NCBI GenBank assembly: GCA_029449245.1 | Contig: JANATF010000017.1 | Span: forward strand, 372,001 to 436,000 | DNA: 64,000 nucleotides | Reading direction: 5' to 3' | From: Mortierella alpina | Taxonomy: Eukaryota; Mortierellomycota; Mortierellomycetes; Mortierellales; Mortierellaceae | Part shown: positions 41,300 through 54,400 of the stretch, in pieces | Position numbering within the stretch: position 1 is the stretch's first letter | Layout of the letters: the number at the start of each line of letters is the position of its first letter | Made by a program: the position numbers and the translations under genes | Notes under the pieces: generated by a model | Told to the model about the DNA's origin: nothing | Databases searched by the model: none | The model's input: the letters and a program-made list of their open reading frames with translations, nothing else

Positions 41300-42927
41300 T
41301 TCCATTGAAACGTGCGATCAAGGCGGGCCGGCGTACCGTAGCATAGTTTAATGACGCTGCTAAGGGGTTCAGTCGATTAGAAATCCAGAAGCAAATTGAG
41401 CTCCACTCTCACTGCAAGGGATACATTCACCAGATTTGCCATCCCCACACACCTGGCGCATTCTCTTGTTGGGTAGCCAACAGACAGTCTACGCCCTAGA
41501 TCCCCATCATCATGGCGGTGTAAGGTCATCACCCGATCCTGGCAGATTTTCAGCCTTCTCCCTCCACCACGCACGGCTTATCTTTTAGCCTTCAATGTAA
41601 GGAGTGGGGGAGAGTGCATTGTTGTACATACAGGAATAATACGCGCGTATGGTTGCATGCACGATACAAGCACAACGCACTTGTCCAGCGTGGGAGGTTT
41701 CAAGATCCGCAGGAAAAAAATATCAAAAGAGGGCTGTGCATTTGTCAGCAATGGCCCTCAACCTTGAAAACTGCAAAGTTGGACTGTGATCTGGTGTGTA
41801 ATTGAGAGCCATAGACACATTCAAAAAAAAAAAAAAAAGACGCCGTGCGGAAACTGCACACGATTTGTCGACGTATCCTTTTCTGATGGCCGCATTCATT
41901 GACCTATGGTGCACTGCAATTGCTGAGGGTAGCACATTCTCAGCAAGGCGGCAAGGGTAAAGCGAAAGCGTTCGTGTCTCCAATCGGCTGAATACAGTGT
42001 GGTATGAGGGGAGGGTCGGGCGCAAACTGCCTTGCAACGTCCAAATCATCGCTTGGGCTAGGAACGACTGTTGTCGCCATCTGATACCATAGCTTTATTT
42101 TGAATTTAGGATCAGCGCTGAAAAAAACGATCGGGCCACGTATCTCCACAACGTTGCGCAGCACGGAAAAGCGCGCATTCACGTATTCTAGATGGGCTCG
42201 GACGGACGTACCATGATGTAGCTATTGTTCCCTTTGCTGGAGGAAGGACGGCTGAGGCAGTTTGCACTGCCTTTGGGGTTCACCATCTTTGTTTTACAAG
42301 GCAGAGGGCTACATGCGTAATAACTGTCGGCCAAGAGGTGCTGCTACATGGCACGCTTTTTCTGTCCATCTCTCGCTTGCCCAATTGTGCACTCATTTCG
42401 AATGCCGAATGGGGAAGCGGTTTTCTAAACACAGCCGCCATGCTGAAACGAAGTTGGTCTCGCGGGCTAAGTTCAAAGCATAGACCATGATCTTGCTTCA
42501 AACCAATCTTGCCATGGTGTCCCCTTGTGTGCACGGAGTGTTCCATGTTGCTCCTAATTTGCCACTTTCTTTTTCTTTTGTTACATCGTGCATGGCATGA
42601 CCTTCAGGCATGCCACATGCACACCAGTCAGTGTGCCGCCCCTTTTAATGTACTGGTCTACTCCTCCAGAAGCCTTTTGTTATGCTCGACTGGCATGTCG
42701 TCTGGCTATTGTTCCGCGAACCATCGCCTTCTGGTCAGAGCGTCTTTGAGATTGCCACCCTCGTATGTATATCCAGTCTGCAGATTCCTTTTTGCTGCCA
42801 CTTTGTCTCCTCCCTCTTTGTTCATCTCAACCAAGTCGCTACAATTTCCTTGCTTCTGTGTCTACCACACCTCTTCGATTCCACCTGCACAAAAAAAAAA
42901 AAAAAAAAAACACAAAGGGGAACTAAT
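41300..42927. other. intergenic, duplicated GST upstream region and unassigned sequence
   Basis: Up to about 41570 the sequence is homologous to the region upstream of GST copy 2. Beyond that no gene is convincing. A minus-strand frame at 41940-42182 (reading FSADPKFKIKLWYQM) may be a decayed exon. Poly-A runs occur at about 41824-41838 and 42891-42910, the latter directly before the next gene. Confidence 0.35.
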
Positions 42928-45692
42928 ATGCACACTTTACCTCACCGTAGTATCTCGAACGAGGCACTCGCATTCTCTGCAACGAGCTCGTCCCCCAGAA
43001 ATATTCCTGCGCGTAACCGGCTTAAAGGATCCATGTCGGCCTCCAATTTGCGGCAGCAGGCGCGACCTACTACCCAAATGGAGGGGTGTGAACCGCAAGG
43101 TCTGCCCATCAGACGCAAGTCTTTAGTGCCATCCTCCATTTCATCCTCGCTATCGTCCACCGGTACCTGGTCCCAATTCTCGCATGAGTTGAACTGGAGT
43201 CTCAAAACAGGAAAGCCGTCGAGTAGAACAGCAAATCCAGGTGCCATGGACACTGCAGACAAGACCTCGATCGAACCACATTCCCCTGCACATCATGATT
43301 GTTCCCAGTTCGCTGGCGCAGATGCATGCTTGGATGCATGCGACTGCAGTGTGGCCACAGGCGCTCGCTCGCTCTCGCTGCCTCCTTGGCTTAAGAACAA
43401 GCCTGTGGATCTGCGCCGCCGCAAAGCCCAGCAGCTCAAGCGCATGGCTCGACAGCGCAACCTGACGCTGGCACAGCACTATGCACGCGAGTACTGCGCG
43501 AACCCTGAACAAAGCCCGCTAGGTAACTTTCAGCTGTTTTGCGAGACAAATGCCGTTGTCATGAACAACACATCGCACAAAGTCACTGATCATATCGTCC
43601 ACGTTATATTTAACTGGGTCGCGCTACAGAGTCGCCTTCGCATCTTGACTCCCTGCACTCATTATCATCCTGGTCGTCGCTAGTGCCACTCTGGTCTACT
43701 TCAACGCCGATATGCCCGATACCCTCCCGCTTAGTATCAGCGCTTGTTACCATGCCCAACCCGCCGACCCCGGCCACCTCTGAACCGCTCAACGACACCG
43801 CACAGCCTCGGCTCTCGTCCTTTGAGCTCACGCAGCGGCCGACAGCATACCAGCTTGGGCTAACACCGCGCTCAGTAGCAACATCGCCACGGCCATACAA
43901 CTACAAGAGCTCCTACTGGCAGCACCGGTCGCGAGAGCGTATCAACATCAACCTCGGCCCCAAGGGCTCGCTCGAGCTTCAGGAGCGTCCGTTCCTACCA
44001 CCTGTCCGAATCCCAGGCTCAGTCCTCGAGCTGGATACTCAACCGCACCTTCCTCCAGCGCAGGAAGCTGCCCCAGTCGTAGCTGGGAAACTGGACCATG
44101 CAGCCCCCGAGAAAGCCCCTCGTCGCATCTTGTCGGTCTCCAAGCTGTTTGAGTTTTCTGCCTCGCAGTCTACGGTAGCTTACGGTACCTCAACATCCGC
44201 TGGACCCTCAACAGGACCAGCTAGGAAGGTACCAGAGCCTGAAGTGGATCATACGCAGAACCCCCAGTCGCCAACCTTCGGTCCCACGGTGTCCTCCGAT
44301 GGCACGATTCTCAATGGACCACGCATTCATGGTGTTCTCTCGCATGACTCTATGGATACAAGCACCTTGCTCGGCGTCACTAAACCAAAAAAACGGCCTC
44401 CACCATTCAACTTTAGCCACCAGAGCCAGCAGAGTTCATCCTTTCTGGCAAAGTCCATGTTTACGACAGCGATGACCCCCACCACTGCCATATCCTGCAG
44501 CACTAGGCCCTTGCAAGAGCCGTGTTTGACACCCGGGCCGTATACCAGCATGATGGGCGCTCACACGCCGCTGGATCCAGAGGAACAAGACCGGCAGAGC
44601 AGCAAGAAAAATCGCCGGATATGGGACCATCGTCGACTGATCCCGAAACTCAAGTCCAGCATCGCCTCGTCGTCCAGCGCCTCGTCCGCTGCAGCGTCGC
44701 CCACCGTCTCAAACTTCAGTAGCTTCCCAGCCAGCAACGTCAACTCGCCCCTCAATTTCTATTTTTCAAACATATCTGTGGTTCCCTCAACCCCCATAAC
44801 ACCATCGCCCTATGGATTGGAGCCGCCGAGGACAAGGACCGTAACGAGGGGTCGAGGACATAGCCACAGCAGAAGCGCGGATTCTTCCTTTATGCACATG
44901 CTCGCAGGAACCATTGGCGTCGATGCTGACAAGCAAGCCTCGGACACAACGGCGATGACAGCGACAAAGCCAGGTGGTACTATATTCTATTCAGCTCCCG
45001 TCAGTCTATGCCCCGTAGAATCGAGACCCCAATCTCCAGAATTGGGTTGTCCCATCGAGGCCATCGCTCTACCAAAAGATTACATGACACGGCCTCTGGA
45101 CTCTATCCGTTTGCCTTGGTCCGCACCACTACCGTTGACACCGTCCTTTATCCGACAGCATCAGCAGCGGCGACCCAGTGATGGGGCATTCAACAAGGAC
45201 CCGACACCGTCGTCCTATGCGCATACAAGCACGAGATCAGCCCCATCGTCGCCAAAGTCAATTGCCGGATCCAGTATTGGGAGGAAGAAGAGCTTTCACG
45301 AGAAACTGTTTGGAAAGAAGGCCAAGAAGATTTTTCTCAGCATGGAGTCGTTGTCTTCACTTGCTTCGCTTCCGTACTCAAACAGCAGTGCCACGCAGCA
45401 GGGAATGAGTGACGTGCGAGAGAGTCTGGAGATGGATCGCACGGTCTACTATCACGACAACGGCAGTGGTCATCATGGCCACTATCAGGATGTAGAGGAC
45501 GGAGACTGGATTATTAGAGGTGGCCACAGACCACAAGAGCTGCAAGATTATTATGATGAATATCAAGACCATGAAGGGGAAATGGTAGGCAGTAGTGAAA
45601 AGGACGACCCCAGGGCGAACGAACATATTTGGAAGGTGATGGGTCAATGGCGACGCTGGAAGAAAAACCATCTAGACAACATGAGGAGGTAG
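42928..45692 (+). CDS. Large Ser-rich disordered protein, unknown function
   Basis: Two exons, join(42928..43522, 43684..45692), 867 residues. The 161-nt intron (GTAACT donor, CGCTAG acceptor) keeps frame. The longest frame starts earlier but translates a poly-A run into Lys and is rejected. The protein is mostly Ser/Pro/Thr-rich disorder. Two short conserved-looking islands stand out: a basic helix near residues 150-190 (LPPWLKNKPVDLRRRKAQQ, then LKRMARQRNLTLAQHYAREY), and a C-terminal part with KKSFHEKLFGKKAKKIF and an acidic/His stretch ending in a basic WRRWKKN. No catalytic domain. It may be a regulator or scaffold; function unknown. Confidence 0.75.
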
Positions 45693-46127
45693 CAGGCAAG
45701 CCAGTCTACGCCTTCTGCAATGTGTGTGTGATTCTAATGACTTTAATAATAAAAAACACGGCGCTGCAGTGAACAGTATTCAGCATTTGTTTCCTTTTGA
45801 CGACCTCGACAGTGTGAGAGTTGCATTGGCAATAGCAATTCGGCGCAATTCGGCGCAAAGAAGAAATTATCCTTGGTCTTTCAATGGTCTTTTGCATCGA
45901 CAATCAAGCAGCCAACGTCTCTTTCATCGTCCTTCACTCTTTTTTTTTTTGACCTTTTCATTGTGAAAGACGAGGAGGCATTCATCATAATCACTATTAT
46001 AACAAGTCGTCGCTCTCTTGATCGCTCTGCCCTAGTCGACACCCCACTCGCGCTAGAGAACATCTGTTAATCCTTACATCTTCACCCGCCCCGAAAAAGA
46101 TACCACATTTTGCCAAGCGATTTATCT
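45693..46127. other. intergenic, promoter region
   Basis: The region between two plus-strand genes. It contains TTTTTTTT and CT-rich tracts close to the next gene. A missing signal-peptide exon of the next gene could lie here but none could be defined. Confidence 0.35.
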
Positions 46128-49113
46128 ATGAGCTCTTCCATCTGGATAGATGTCTCCCTGCCTACAAACGCTTCAACTGTCTCTCCACCTCGATTCCAAG
46201 TTGGGACATTCATACGAATGCAATGGGAGTACCAGAACCGCGCCTTCTCAGACCACGTCGGTCCCATTTCTCTCGTCCTCATCCACGACAGTAGTGCCAC
46301 TTTAACAGCCACATCTACAGCCACGGGCAGGAGCAAACGCGACCTCAGCGATATTAGTAGCACTGGTGGAAGGGCTATGACCGCTGGTGGTTTGCGTGGT
46401 ATGAGGGCGGACCTAGTGGTGGTGATCCAAAGCCCAAAGGTGGACCCCGACATGGCACACTTTTCCTGGTATATCCCTGTGGATGCCTGCTCGCGTGGGT
46501 GGTGTGAGCCGAATGTAAATCATCTCTTGAGTAGACAATGGGCAAGGCATTGGGCCTTTTTTTTTATTTTGATATCTCATTACTTTTCCGCCTTTTTTTC
46601 TCTAACGAACTGTGGTCGTCTATAGACCTTGATCCTCGGGTTTATAAACAACACTGGTAAGGCAGCGTTTTTTTACAGCTCCTCCCTCTCCCTCAATTGA
46701 CTTCTCAGTCCCTCTCAGTCCACAGCGCCGCAAACCCATCCTACTTTACACGCAAGCTGCTGACCAAAAAAAAAAACTTGCTCCGTGTCCTGATTCCACA
46801 CCAGAGCTGCAATCGTGGACTCAAAACGTGCTTGCCATGACTTCTCGACCTTTCTTCATCTCTGCAACGCTGGATGTTGTTCCACAGGACCCAGTCGGCT
46901 CCCCTACCTCAGGCTCTACTATCTCAATGCTTCCCAGCAGCATCAGCAATTCAAACCCCGCCGCTTCTCAGCCTACCCATGAAACAGCAACGACAAGGAT
47001 GTTGCCATCTACAACTTCATTTCCACCACCTAGCCCCACCATGCCTGGTGGTGACACTGCTGCCATAGATCGCGAGTCTTTGCTAGGATACTTTCTAGTC
47101 GCTTTAATCTGCTTTTGCCTTGGCAGCGCCTTCACTCTAGCCGTGCTTTCATGCCTCCGACGGTTCCATGAAAGCCGTCGTCGCAGTCGGACTTCTTCTC
47201 CAACAGAGTCCGATTTCGAGTCCTCTTCGTTCTCCACCGACGTTATCACGGGGTCTGGTACCCACCAAAGTAGTGAAGATCCATCATCTGCAGGAAAACA
47301 AAGACGCAGAGAAGGAGGAACTGCGACAACCACAAGTGCCGGCGCCAGTGCTGAGACCTCTCGTGCATGCATTGTCCAACTGCACCCACGCGGATACTGC
47401 TCTGTAAGCGATCCAGGCCCTAGCAGCATTAGCAACAGCAACAGCAGCAACCACCGTAAAAATATGGCGCGAAGAGCATTCTATCACCATCAGGTCCCGA
47501 GCGAGTCGTGGTCAGATCCTGGAGTTGGAGTTGGAGTTGGAGTTGTACCCGTGGGCTGCAAAACGACACTTCGACGAGCCCAGCCACAGACCAACTCTGC
47601 AATCGAGGAGATGCCTGCCATGGCTTCGACGTCTTCAGCGACACATCTCGGGGCTTCAACAAGCAAGAGCACGAGTCCGAACACGAGGGTGAAGAGCGAT
47701 GGGTCGATGCGAATGGGGTTCGAGCTCGTGCGGGTCGCGACAGCTCACTCTGCCACGTTCGTTCGACCCGCAGCGGCAGGAGAACGCGTCGATGCCGGAC
47801 AAGTGCGGCATGGTGGTGTGGGTGGTTTAGGTGGTAGTGGTGGGTCCGGGTCCGCACCAGCACTTCCGGTCACTGCGGATAGGCCGACGAACGCTCCATC
47901 ATCGCAACACATTCAAGCCCATTTGGTTCATTTTTCAAAAGGAGGCCAAGGCATCGTCGTCTCAGGACCACGCGAGGCAGCCACGACAACAGCATCATCA
48001 GCCGCAGGAAGAGTCCATGCCTCAGATTCGGTCGAGGAGTCCTCGTTCAATAAGGCTGTGATAAGCGAGGATGGTTCTGTCGCGACGGTGGCAGGCGTGT
48101 GCTTCGACTTCATACCACCACCACCATCACCGTCACCTCGTCCTCTTCCTCCATCCCCGGCGGTCCAGCTCGCAGAGTCGAGCCTGGAGATCGTCGAAGC
48201 CTCGCCCACCGTGGGAGTCAGCAGCGTTCTACCTATCATCACGACCACAATGTCTTCCCTATCGCCGATACCCGAGAGCGACATCAGTGTGAAGCCCGTG
48301 ATTGTTGATTCCACCGCCAGCACAGTCCGACCACAGCAGCCCCCTCAGCAAGACCCACGCGACGCGGTGTCGTCCTCTACAGCAGATCCGCCCTTCCTGA
48401 GCGACGACGACATCATCTCGTTTTACTTGCCATCTTCTCCAGTGCCACAACGACAGCGTAGTCTGACAGGACTTCCCATTGCCCGTCGACACCGAGCCCA
48501 CCCAGTCCGCGTCGACCGCTTAGACGTGTCCGTCACGCGACCAGCAACACCGTTCCCGAACGCCAGAAGCAGCAATGGCAACGGCAACGGCAATGACAAC
48601 AGCAATAGCAGAAGTGACGGTCGTCGTCATGCGAACCAGAGGAACTTCAGTTTGCCCATCCTCCACAGCAGCGGGATCTCTGAATCGTTCCAAGGCGAAG
48701 GGTTCAACGTCGGAGTCCGGCATTGGCGCAAACCGGCGGCGCTTGAGGAGAAGCTGGGACATATCACGACGATTGAGGAGCTGGAGGATTACGCGCTCTG
48801 CGGAGAGACTATCTTTGAGGATGTGGGATTGCCGCCGGTCATTCGTGCGCCTGGGTCTGGGCCTGGGTCTGGGTGGCAACAGCAGGTTGGTCAGCCGCCG
48901 ACATCGACGGATGAGATTGAGCTCGAAGAGCCCAATTGCTGCAACACTAAGGTCACTGAAGGCGGAAGAGCGAGACAGTCTGTAGCGTCTTTGGAAAGCC
49001 GGATCGAGATGCTGAACGAGTTTCCCGTCCCGCCAGCGAGCGTGGTGGCCATAGAGACAGCAAATCCAGAGAAATGCCAGGATGACGACTCGGGTTTGGG
49101 GTTGGGGCTGTGA
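46128..49113 (+). CDS. Single-pass membrane protein with N-terminal beta domain and long cytosolic tail
   Basis: Three exons, join(46128..46514, 46626..46656, 46805..49113), 908 residues; donors GTAAAT and GTAAGG, all in frame. The first 160 residues resemble an Ig-like Kre9/Knh1-type extracellular domain (FQVGTFIRMQWEYQ, ISLVLIHDSS, SPKVDPDMAHFSWYIP), an inference from pattern only. A Ser/Thr/Pro stalk leads to one transmembrane helix at about 232-256 (LLGYFLVALICFCLGSAFTLAVLSC), followed by a basic stop-transfer RRFHESRRRSR and about 640 disordered residues. The likely topology is type I, a cell-wall sensor-like layout. No signal peptide is visible at the ATG used, so a further 5' exon is possible. 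Confidence 0.7.
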
Positions 49114-50484
49114 TAGCGAGAGGAAAATACTTTATTGCAATCGTGAACAAAAAACTACATAGTGGACAAAGAAAAATAAAAATAAACTAGTGTCCTGAGT
49201 GAGATATCGAGCCGATAGAGCGAGTTAGCTGTGGTGCACACGAGTCCTTCAGCTACCAGATACGGGGAGCCACGATCTATGGGGCTCAGTGGAGGATGTG
49301 TTTTTGGGATGTATGTCCAACCTCACCCACTTGCCCGCAACCTTCTCTTCTAATTGTTCCTCCACTCACTGTCCACAACCTCACGAGGCGGTGGAATATG
49401 ACCATCACTCGTGGTCTGCTGAATCGCCAAGACATGTCACGCAGGAAAACTTCAACGACTCCTTGGTTCCTAACATCGCGAATTGCACAGTACGCGTGGA
49501 AGATGAAACGGTTTTGGAGCATGGTTCGGACGATGCATTCAGGCAACAACCGGTTAATGATGTTGAGACTGGCAGCTTATCGTCAGGATGGTATGCTTGT
49601 CGTGGCAATCGCAGATACGAAAGGATGCAGTTTTCGTCTTTACCACATCTACTTGTTCTCGACTGTCTGATACCGAGTATCACCTTGCTGCGATTTTTGT
49701 ACGTTCATCATCCCTCCTCTTTTTTCCGCTTCCCCATTCTCTCAGTATCCCTCCCCTTTTTTTATACCCCTCCTTTTTTCCTGCATTTTTATTTGGATCC
49801 CTCCCCTTTTTTTTCTACCCCTGCCTTTTTTAGGCATTTTTGTTGCATCCCTCCCCTTTTTTCTATCTCCTCTTCATGATCATTTTCTCTTGATGTTGTC
49901 CTTGGTTGTAGCTTGGTGTTCTCATTTAGTGCTGTCGCATCTGACATCTTTTCTCGCGATGAGTCTCTACCTTCGTAATTCATGCTGCATTGTTTTGGAA
50001 TCCTTGCTGGAATTCATGCAGATATGTTTTGGAATTCATGCTGAATATGAGACTGTAGCGAAAATGCATAATAGATGGTATGGTAGAGTGGGGATAGCAT
50101 CGCGTATATAAAGGAATCGCACATTCCAGTTGTTGACATCCAAACTCTATTAATCTTTCTCCAGGACTCAATACTCGCAAGAACTGTAACAAGAACCGTC
50201 ATAAGAACCGTTGCAACAATCACTGAGATTTGTAGGAACTCTTATACATCCTCCACGAAAACTTCTCTATCATTCTTGGCAATTTCCCCACACAAATAAT
50301 TGCTGCTGACCGTCAGACGAGCCTCCGCTTTCCGACTATTTCCTACTCACCTCATCAAACCAGTAAGGACGTGTCGCTGTTTTAAGTCAACGGACGGTGG
50401 TTGCGTTTTCGCGACACTCCACGTAAAAAGCGAATAGTAACTTTTGCCCACTATATCACAGCTGCGACAGCGTAATCTTGCAAA
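49114..50484. other. intergenic, unassigned
   Basis: Frames at about 49289-49680 are open on both strands with no recognisable domain. A pyrimidine-rich degenerate repeat occupies 49740-49870. No confident gene. Confidence 0.35.
49740..49870. repeat. Degenerate CCCTCCCCTTTTTT repeat
   Basis: About three copies, 50-odd bp apart, of TCCCTCCCCTTTTTTT followed by TACCCCTCCTTTTTT and GCATTTTT. Strand-asymmetric pyrimidine tract. Confidence 0.7.
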
Positions 50485-50649
50485 ATGGTGAAACATGGTG
50501 CTATTACATCGTCAGGGAAAGTTAAAATAATAACCCCCAAATGTGCCAAAGATCAGCTCAAGAAGATGAAGGCAAGGATGGGTAAACAACGTGGCAGGGC
50601 AACTCGTAGATTTGGCCTCCGTTATGTCATGCCCCGACATAAGGTGTAA
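50485..50649 (+). CDS. eS30-like short ORF (54 codons)
   Basis: A 54-residue, very basic ORF. It follows the pattern of ribosomal protein eS30 (FAU/RPS30), which in most eukaryotes reads KVHGSLARAGKV...TPK and then GRAxxR. Here: VKHGAITSSGKVKIITPK, then CAKDQLKKMK and GRATRRFGLRYV. The HG, GKV, TPK, AK, Lys cluster and GRAxRR positions coincide, but overall divergence is far greater than expected for a working cytosolic S30, which is among the most conserved ribosomal proteins. There is no ubiquitin-like fusion. It is probably a diverged paralogue or a decayed retro-copy rather than the main gene. The frame is intact from ATG to TAA. Confidence 0.45.
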   Translation: MVKHGAITSSGKVKIITPKCAKDQLKKMKARMGKQRGRATRRFGLRYVMPRHKV

Positions 50650-50970
50650 CAAGATGAGGCTTTAAGTTGGAACAGACATTCTCATCATGCTCTTCTAGAA
50701 TAGTTCCCCGATCCACATTATTATAGAACCAGACAGACTCGGTAACTCGGTCGCCCCGCTCATAATAACATAACTTCTTTCCACCTTCAACTACATTGTG
50801 TTGTTACACAAACAGCTCTAGTTTTGCGCTCGTCACGGTCGCGTTCCCTGAGTCAATACTAGAACATGGCTCGTCATTCTCGCCTTGGATGATGATCTGA
50901 TACCGTAACTCTGTTCTAACCTGCAATATCGTACCTGGAGGGAGATGAAAAGAATAACATACTTTTTTAT

Positions 50971-51210
50971 TCAATTGGAAACTGCAATACTACCAGAATC
51001 TGAAGTTATATATCTAGTCAATTCATCGTAAGCATCATAAGGTGAACGTAGGATTAATGGCGGGCTACCTACTGGGGTGTGGTCCCCAAAATAAATAATG
51101 AGAGCACAACGTACTGGGTCAATTGACTGCAATGTCGATACTGGGAAAGGCACACGGAGAATTGGGGGTAGGTCAAAGATCATCTTTCTTGAGCCAACCG
51201 TTTTTCCAGC

Positions 51211-51213
<3 letters not shown>
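50971..51213 (-). other. Possible 3' end of an unknown gene
   Basis: A frame of up to 80 codons ends ...SDSGSIAVSN with a TGA overlapped by AATAAA, a canonical polyadenylation signal. Upstream it runs into a poly-T tract (the minus-strand view of the A30 run). It reads as a natural C-terminus but has no start and no recognised family. Confidence 0.3.

Positions 51214-51241
<28 letters not shown>
51212..51241. repeat. Poly-A run (about 30) followed by GGGGG
   Basis: A homopolymer of about 30 A followed by five G. It could be a retro-insertion tail on the plus strand or a simple repeat; its exact length is unreliable in sequencing. Confidence 0.7.
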
Positions 51242-51244
<3 letters not shown>

Positions 51245-51410
51245 GGATCAGAGCAGGGTGACCCACTCTACCGGTCTCCATCACTCCATTACCGCCATAA
51301 CTTTCAAGCTCAGCAAGGCACTTCATATTACGTTATTTGTGGTACCCAATTCACGCCATTTAGTTTGTCCGTTTTCGCTTATAGAATAGAGAAAAAATAT
51401 CCACATTCAT

Positions 51411-54400
51411 CTACTGAGCAAGTCCATGTCGAGTTGCACCAGCGGCGTTCGTCTCCTGATGTTGAGAGGTCTGTTGTTGTTGCCTTAGTTCAGTGCTACC
51501 AATGCTTCCAGAGACTGACCCACTGCGACTCACGGGCTGGCTGTTCGTTCCAGTCTTGACGGGCAAGTGCAGCGACACATCCCGGTCTCGACGATGCCCG
51601 AATTCGTCCAAGTCCAATTCATCCCCGCCTTCCTCATCCGAGTGATAATACTCCTGCGTCGTGCGCACCTTCTTGACCCACACCACCTCCTCGCCCGGGT
51701 TCACAGCTGGCACAGGGCCATCATAGCCTGGAGGACGAGCGGATACGGCCGCTGCTGCTGCTGCTGCTGATACAACGGGTACAGAAGCAGATGTAGTGCT
51801 GGCGGTGTAGATTCCAGAGGGTTGGTACTGGGCATGAGAGTGTGCGATAGGACAGGTGTCTAGAGCTCCAACATGGGCTGCATGTGCAGCAGTGGGCTGC
51901 ACGGATTGCGAGTGGATCGAGGTGGTGACAGGGGTAACACCAGACGTGACAGAATGCCCATTGTACTTGCGATTCACATTGGGGAGTACAGGGACGCTTG
52001 TGGTGGCATGACGCTGATGGTCGATACTTTGACGATCTGTTGCAGTGCCAACGAGGTTTGATCCATGAACGTCCTTATGCAGCGCCGACGCTGCAACGAT
52101 CGGCACTGCAGCAGCAGTAGCCGCCGCCGCCGCAGTGGTGTTGGAAGCAGCAGGGGGAGGCGCGGGGACTGGAAAGTGGGTCGAATGGATAGCTGCGGCT
52201 GAGGGAGTACCCATGGTGGTACCTACACTTTTGCGGACAGCACCTTGTTGGTACTGGGGAGATGCCGGCGTGTGCACCGCCATTGGCATTGGCTTGACGG
52301 TTCCAGCATTGGCATTCGCGGCTGGATCGAACGATGCCGAGGAGGCCAGGATCGATTGTGCAGTGGGTGCCGCGACATTGGAGATGATCGGAGTGTCGCG
52401 ATGCGATGATCTAGACGCAAGGGTCGAGCCAATCGCCCCAGAGCCCATTGCACCCTTTGTGCCTTCGACTGAAGATCTGTCGAGGGAGTTGTGATGGATC
52501 GGCATAGCGGTAGCAGCAGCGGCCGTGGTGGCTGCCGAGGCGCCTAAATCCTGGATGCCATGATGGTGCGATGGCTTGTGCGAATCCTGCAGATGCGGTG
52601 AAGAGTGAACCGCCGATTTTGCATCGGCGGGAACTGTCCTCGCTTGAACAATGATATTCTCGCCTGCACGCTGTGTTGGAATGATGGTCGCCTCATTCAG
52701 ATGAGGCTGCGTCATTGGTTGCTGCTGCTGCAGCTGCTGCTTGGGGACAGCCTGCTGCTGCAATGGACGGTGTTCAGCCTCAGAGCCCTTAGGAACGGTT
52801 CTAGTCTGGATGACAACATCTTCTCCAGCACGCTGGGTTGGGATCACCACCGGATCACCTGCTCTCAAGGGAGCCACTGCAGCCGCCGAGGTAGCAACAG
52901 GATCTCCCACTGGGGCGGTGCTCGTAGTAGTCGTCTTCATCATAACGACTTTCTCGCCGGGTCCGAGCGCCGGTTGTCCAGTGTGGGTCGTATTCATCGC
53001 TGGGAGTGCCGTCCTGGGCGCAGCAGCTAAGATGGGGACCGCAGCACCAGCCATGGCAGCACCAGTGTGGTGCTGATGAGACTGATGCTGTCCGGAGACT
53101 GGGGTTACACGGGTCGCCGATCCGGCAGACTGATTATCGTGCGCGTGCGAATCGCGAGGAAGTGCCCCTGTGATAGACTCCTGTTGATGATGGTGGTGCT
53201 GGTGCTTGCGATCACCTTGGTGCTCGACGGGGTGTGAATTGCCGCTTTCCATCATCAAAACGTTGTCCGACTTGACTGCCATCGCAGAAGCTGCCATCAA
53301 TGGCGCGGCTGCGAGGGCTGCCTCTGAGGCAGAGGAATCATGCGACAACCTCGAACGGACATGCTGTCCAGAATTCCTCGAACCTGTGGAGCGAACCGCT
53401 GATGCCTCAGTATTCACATCAGGCTGTCGATGGGAAGGAGACAACGTTGCTGGCGGCTGGGCAATTGGAACCCTGTGAGGACGGAGGGGTATTTGGACGG
53501 GAGGCTCTGCAATAGGGATCTTCGCCACAGGGACATTCTTTGGAGCCAGTTGCTGATGCTGATGAAGACCGTGCGACGCGGCAGCGGCACCGACACCGAC
53601 ACCGACACCGGCAGCGGCAGCCACGGGCAAGGAAGCAGAATTGATACCACTCGATACCTTTTGTTGAGGCTGATGATGATGCTGCTGGTGTTGCTGCTGG
53701 TGTTGTTGAGCATGCTGAGGGGGGCCTGCAATCATGATGCCCTTACTGCTATTACTGGGCGAGGGCAAGACCGACATTGGCGCCGTTCTTCTAGCTAGCA
53801 GCAGAGAGGGGTCATTTTTGGGCTTCAACGCTGTACCATTGGTGCTCATCCTTTGAGTCTGGCGCACTGCTGGTGACTGCCAGTCATGCGCGGGGAAGAA
53901 TCGTTCTTCCGCATCTTCTGTTGTTGCGTGGATCTCCATGCGTCGAGCGTGATGTTCAGAAGCGGTGAATCTATGATTTCCCTGTTGCTGATGTGGTTGC
54001 TGATGCTGTTGCTGGCGCAGTGAGTTGGCGTGGATCGAGCCTGCAGCTGCCGCAAGTGGGACTGCAGCTGTGGCAGCAGCAGCTTTGTGCGAAGAGTAAC
54101 CTTGGCCGGGTGCCGACACAATCTTCGGAGCAACACTGTGATATTGTGCGGCAGGCTCTGCTATTGCAGATGAGAGAGAAAGTCAATTGGTATAATTCGC
54201 TTTCAGCGGCATTTACAAAGGGCGCAGGCAGTTGATATTACGTACCTGAGTAGACAGAGCTGCTTGCAGGCGCAGCGTGAGCTGCAGGAGCTGTGCTAGA
54301 ATGCATCACGGATGCCATGTATGCATCAGAGGTTGCTATCATGAATCAAGAGAAAAGGAGCGTGTTAGAAAGCTATCGTAACATGGGGCACCCACCATGA

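Noticed and set aside
42682-42927. N-terminal extension of the Ser-rich protein at 42928
   Set aside because: Reads through a poly-A run giving a Lys string; the next ATG is the more likely start.
47429-47863. 144-codon minus-strand ORF and other antisense frames under the membrane protein and disordered-protein genes
   Set aside because: Compositional shadows of Ser/Pro/Gln-rich sense codons without independent features.
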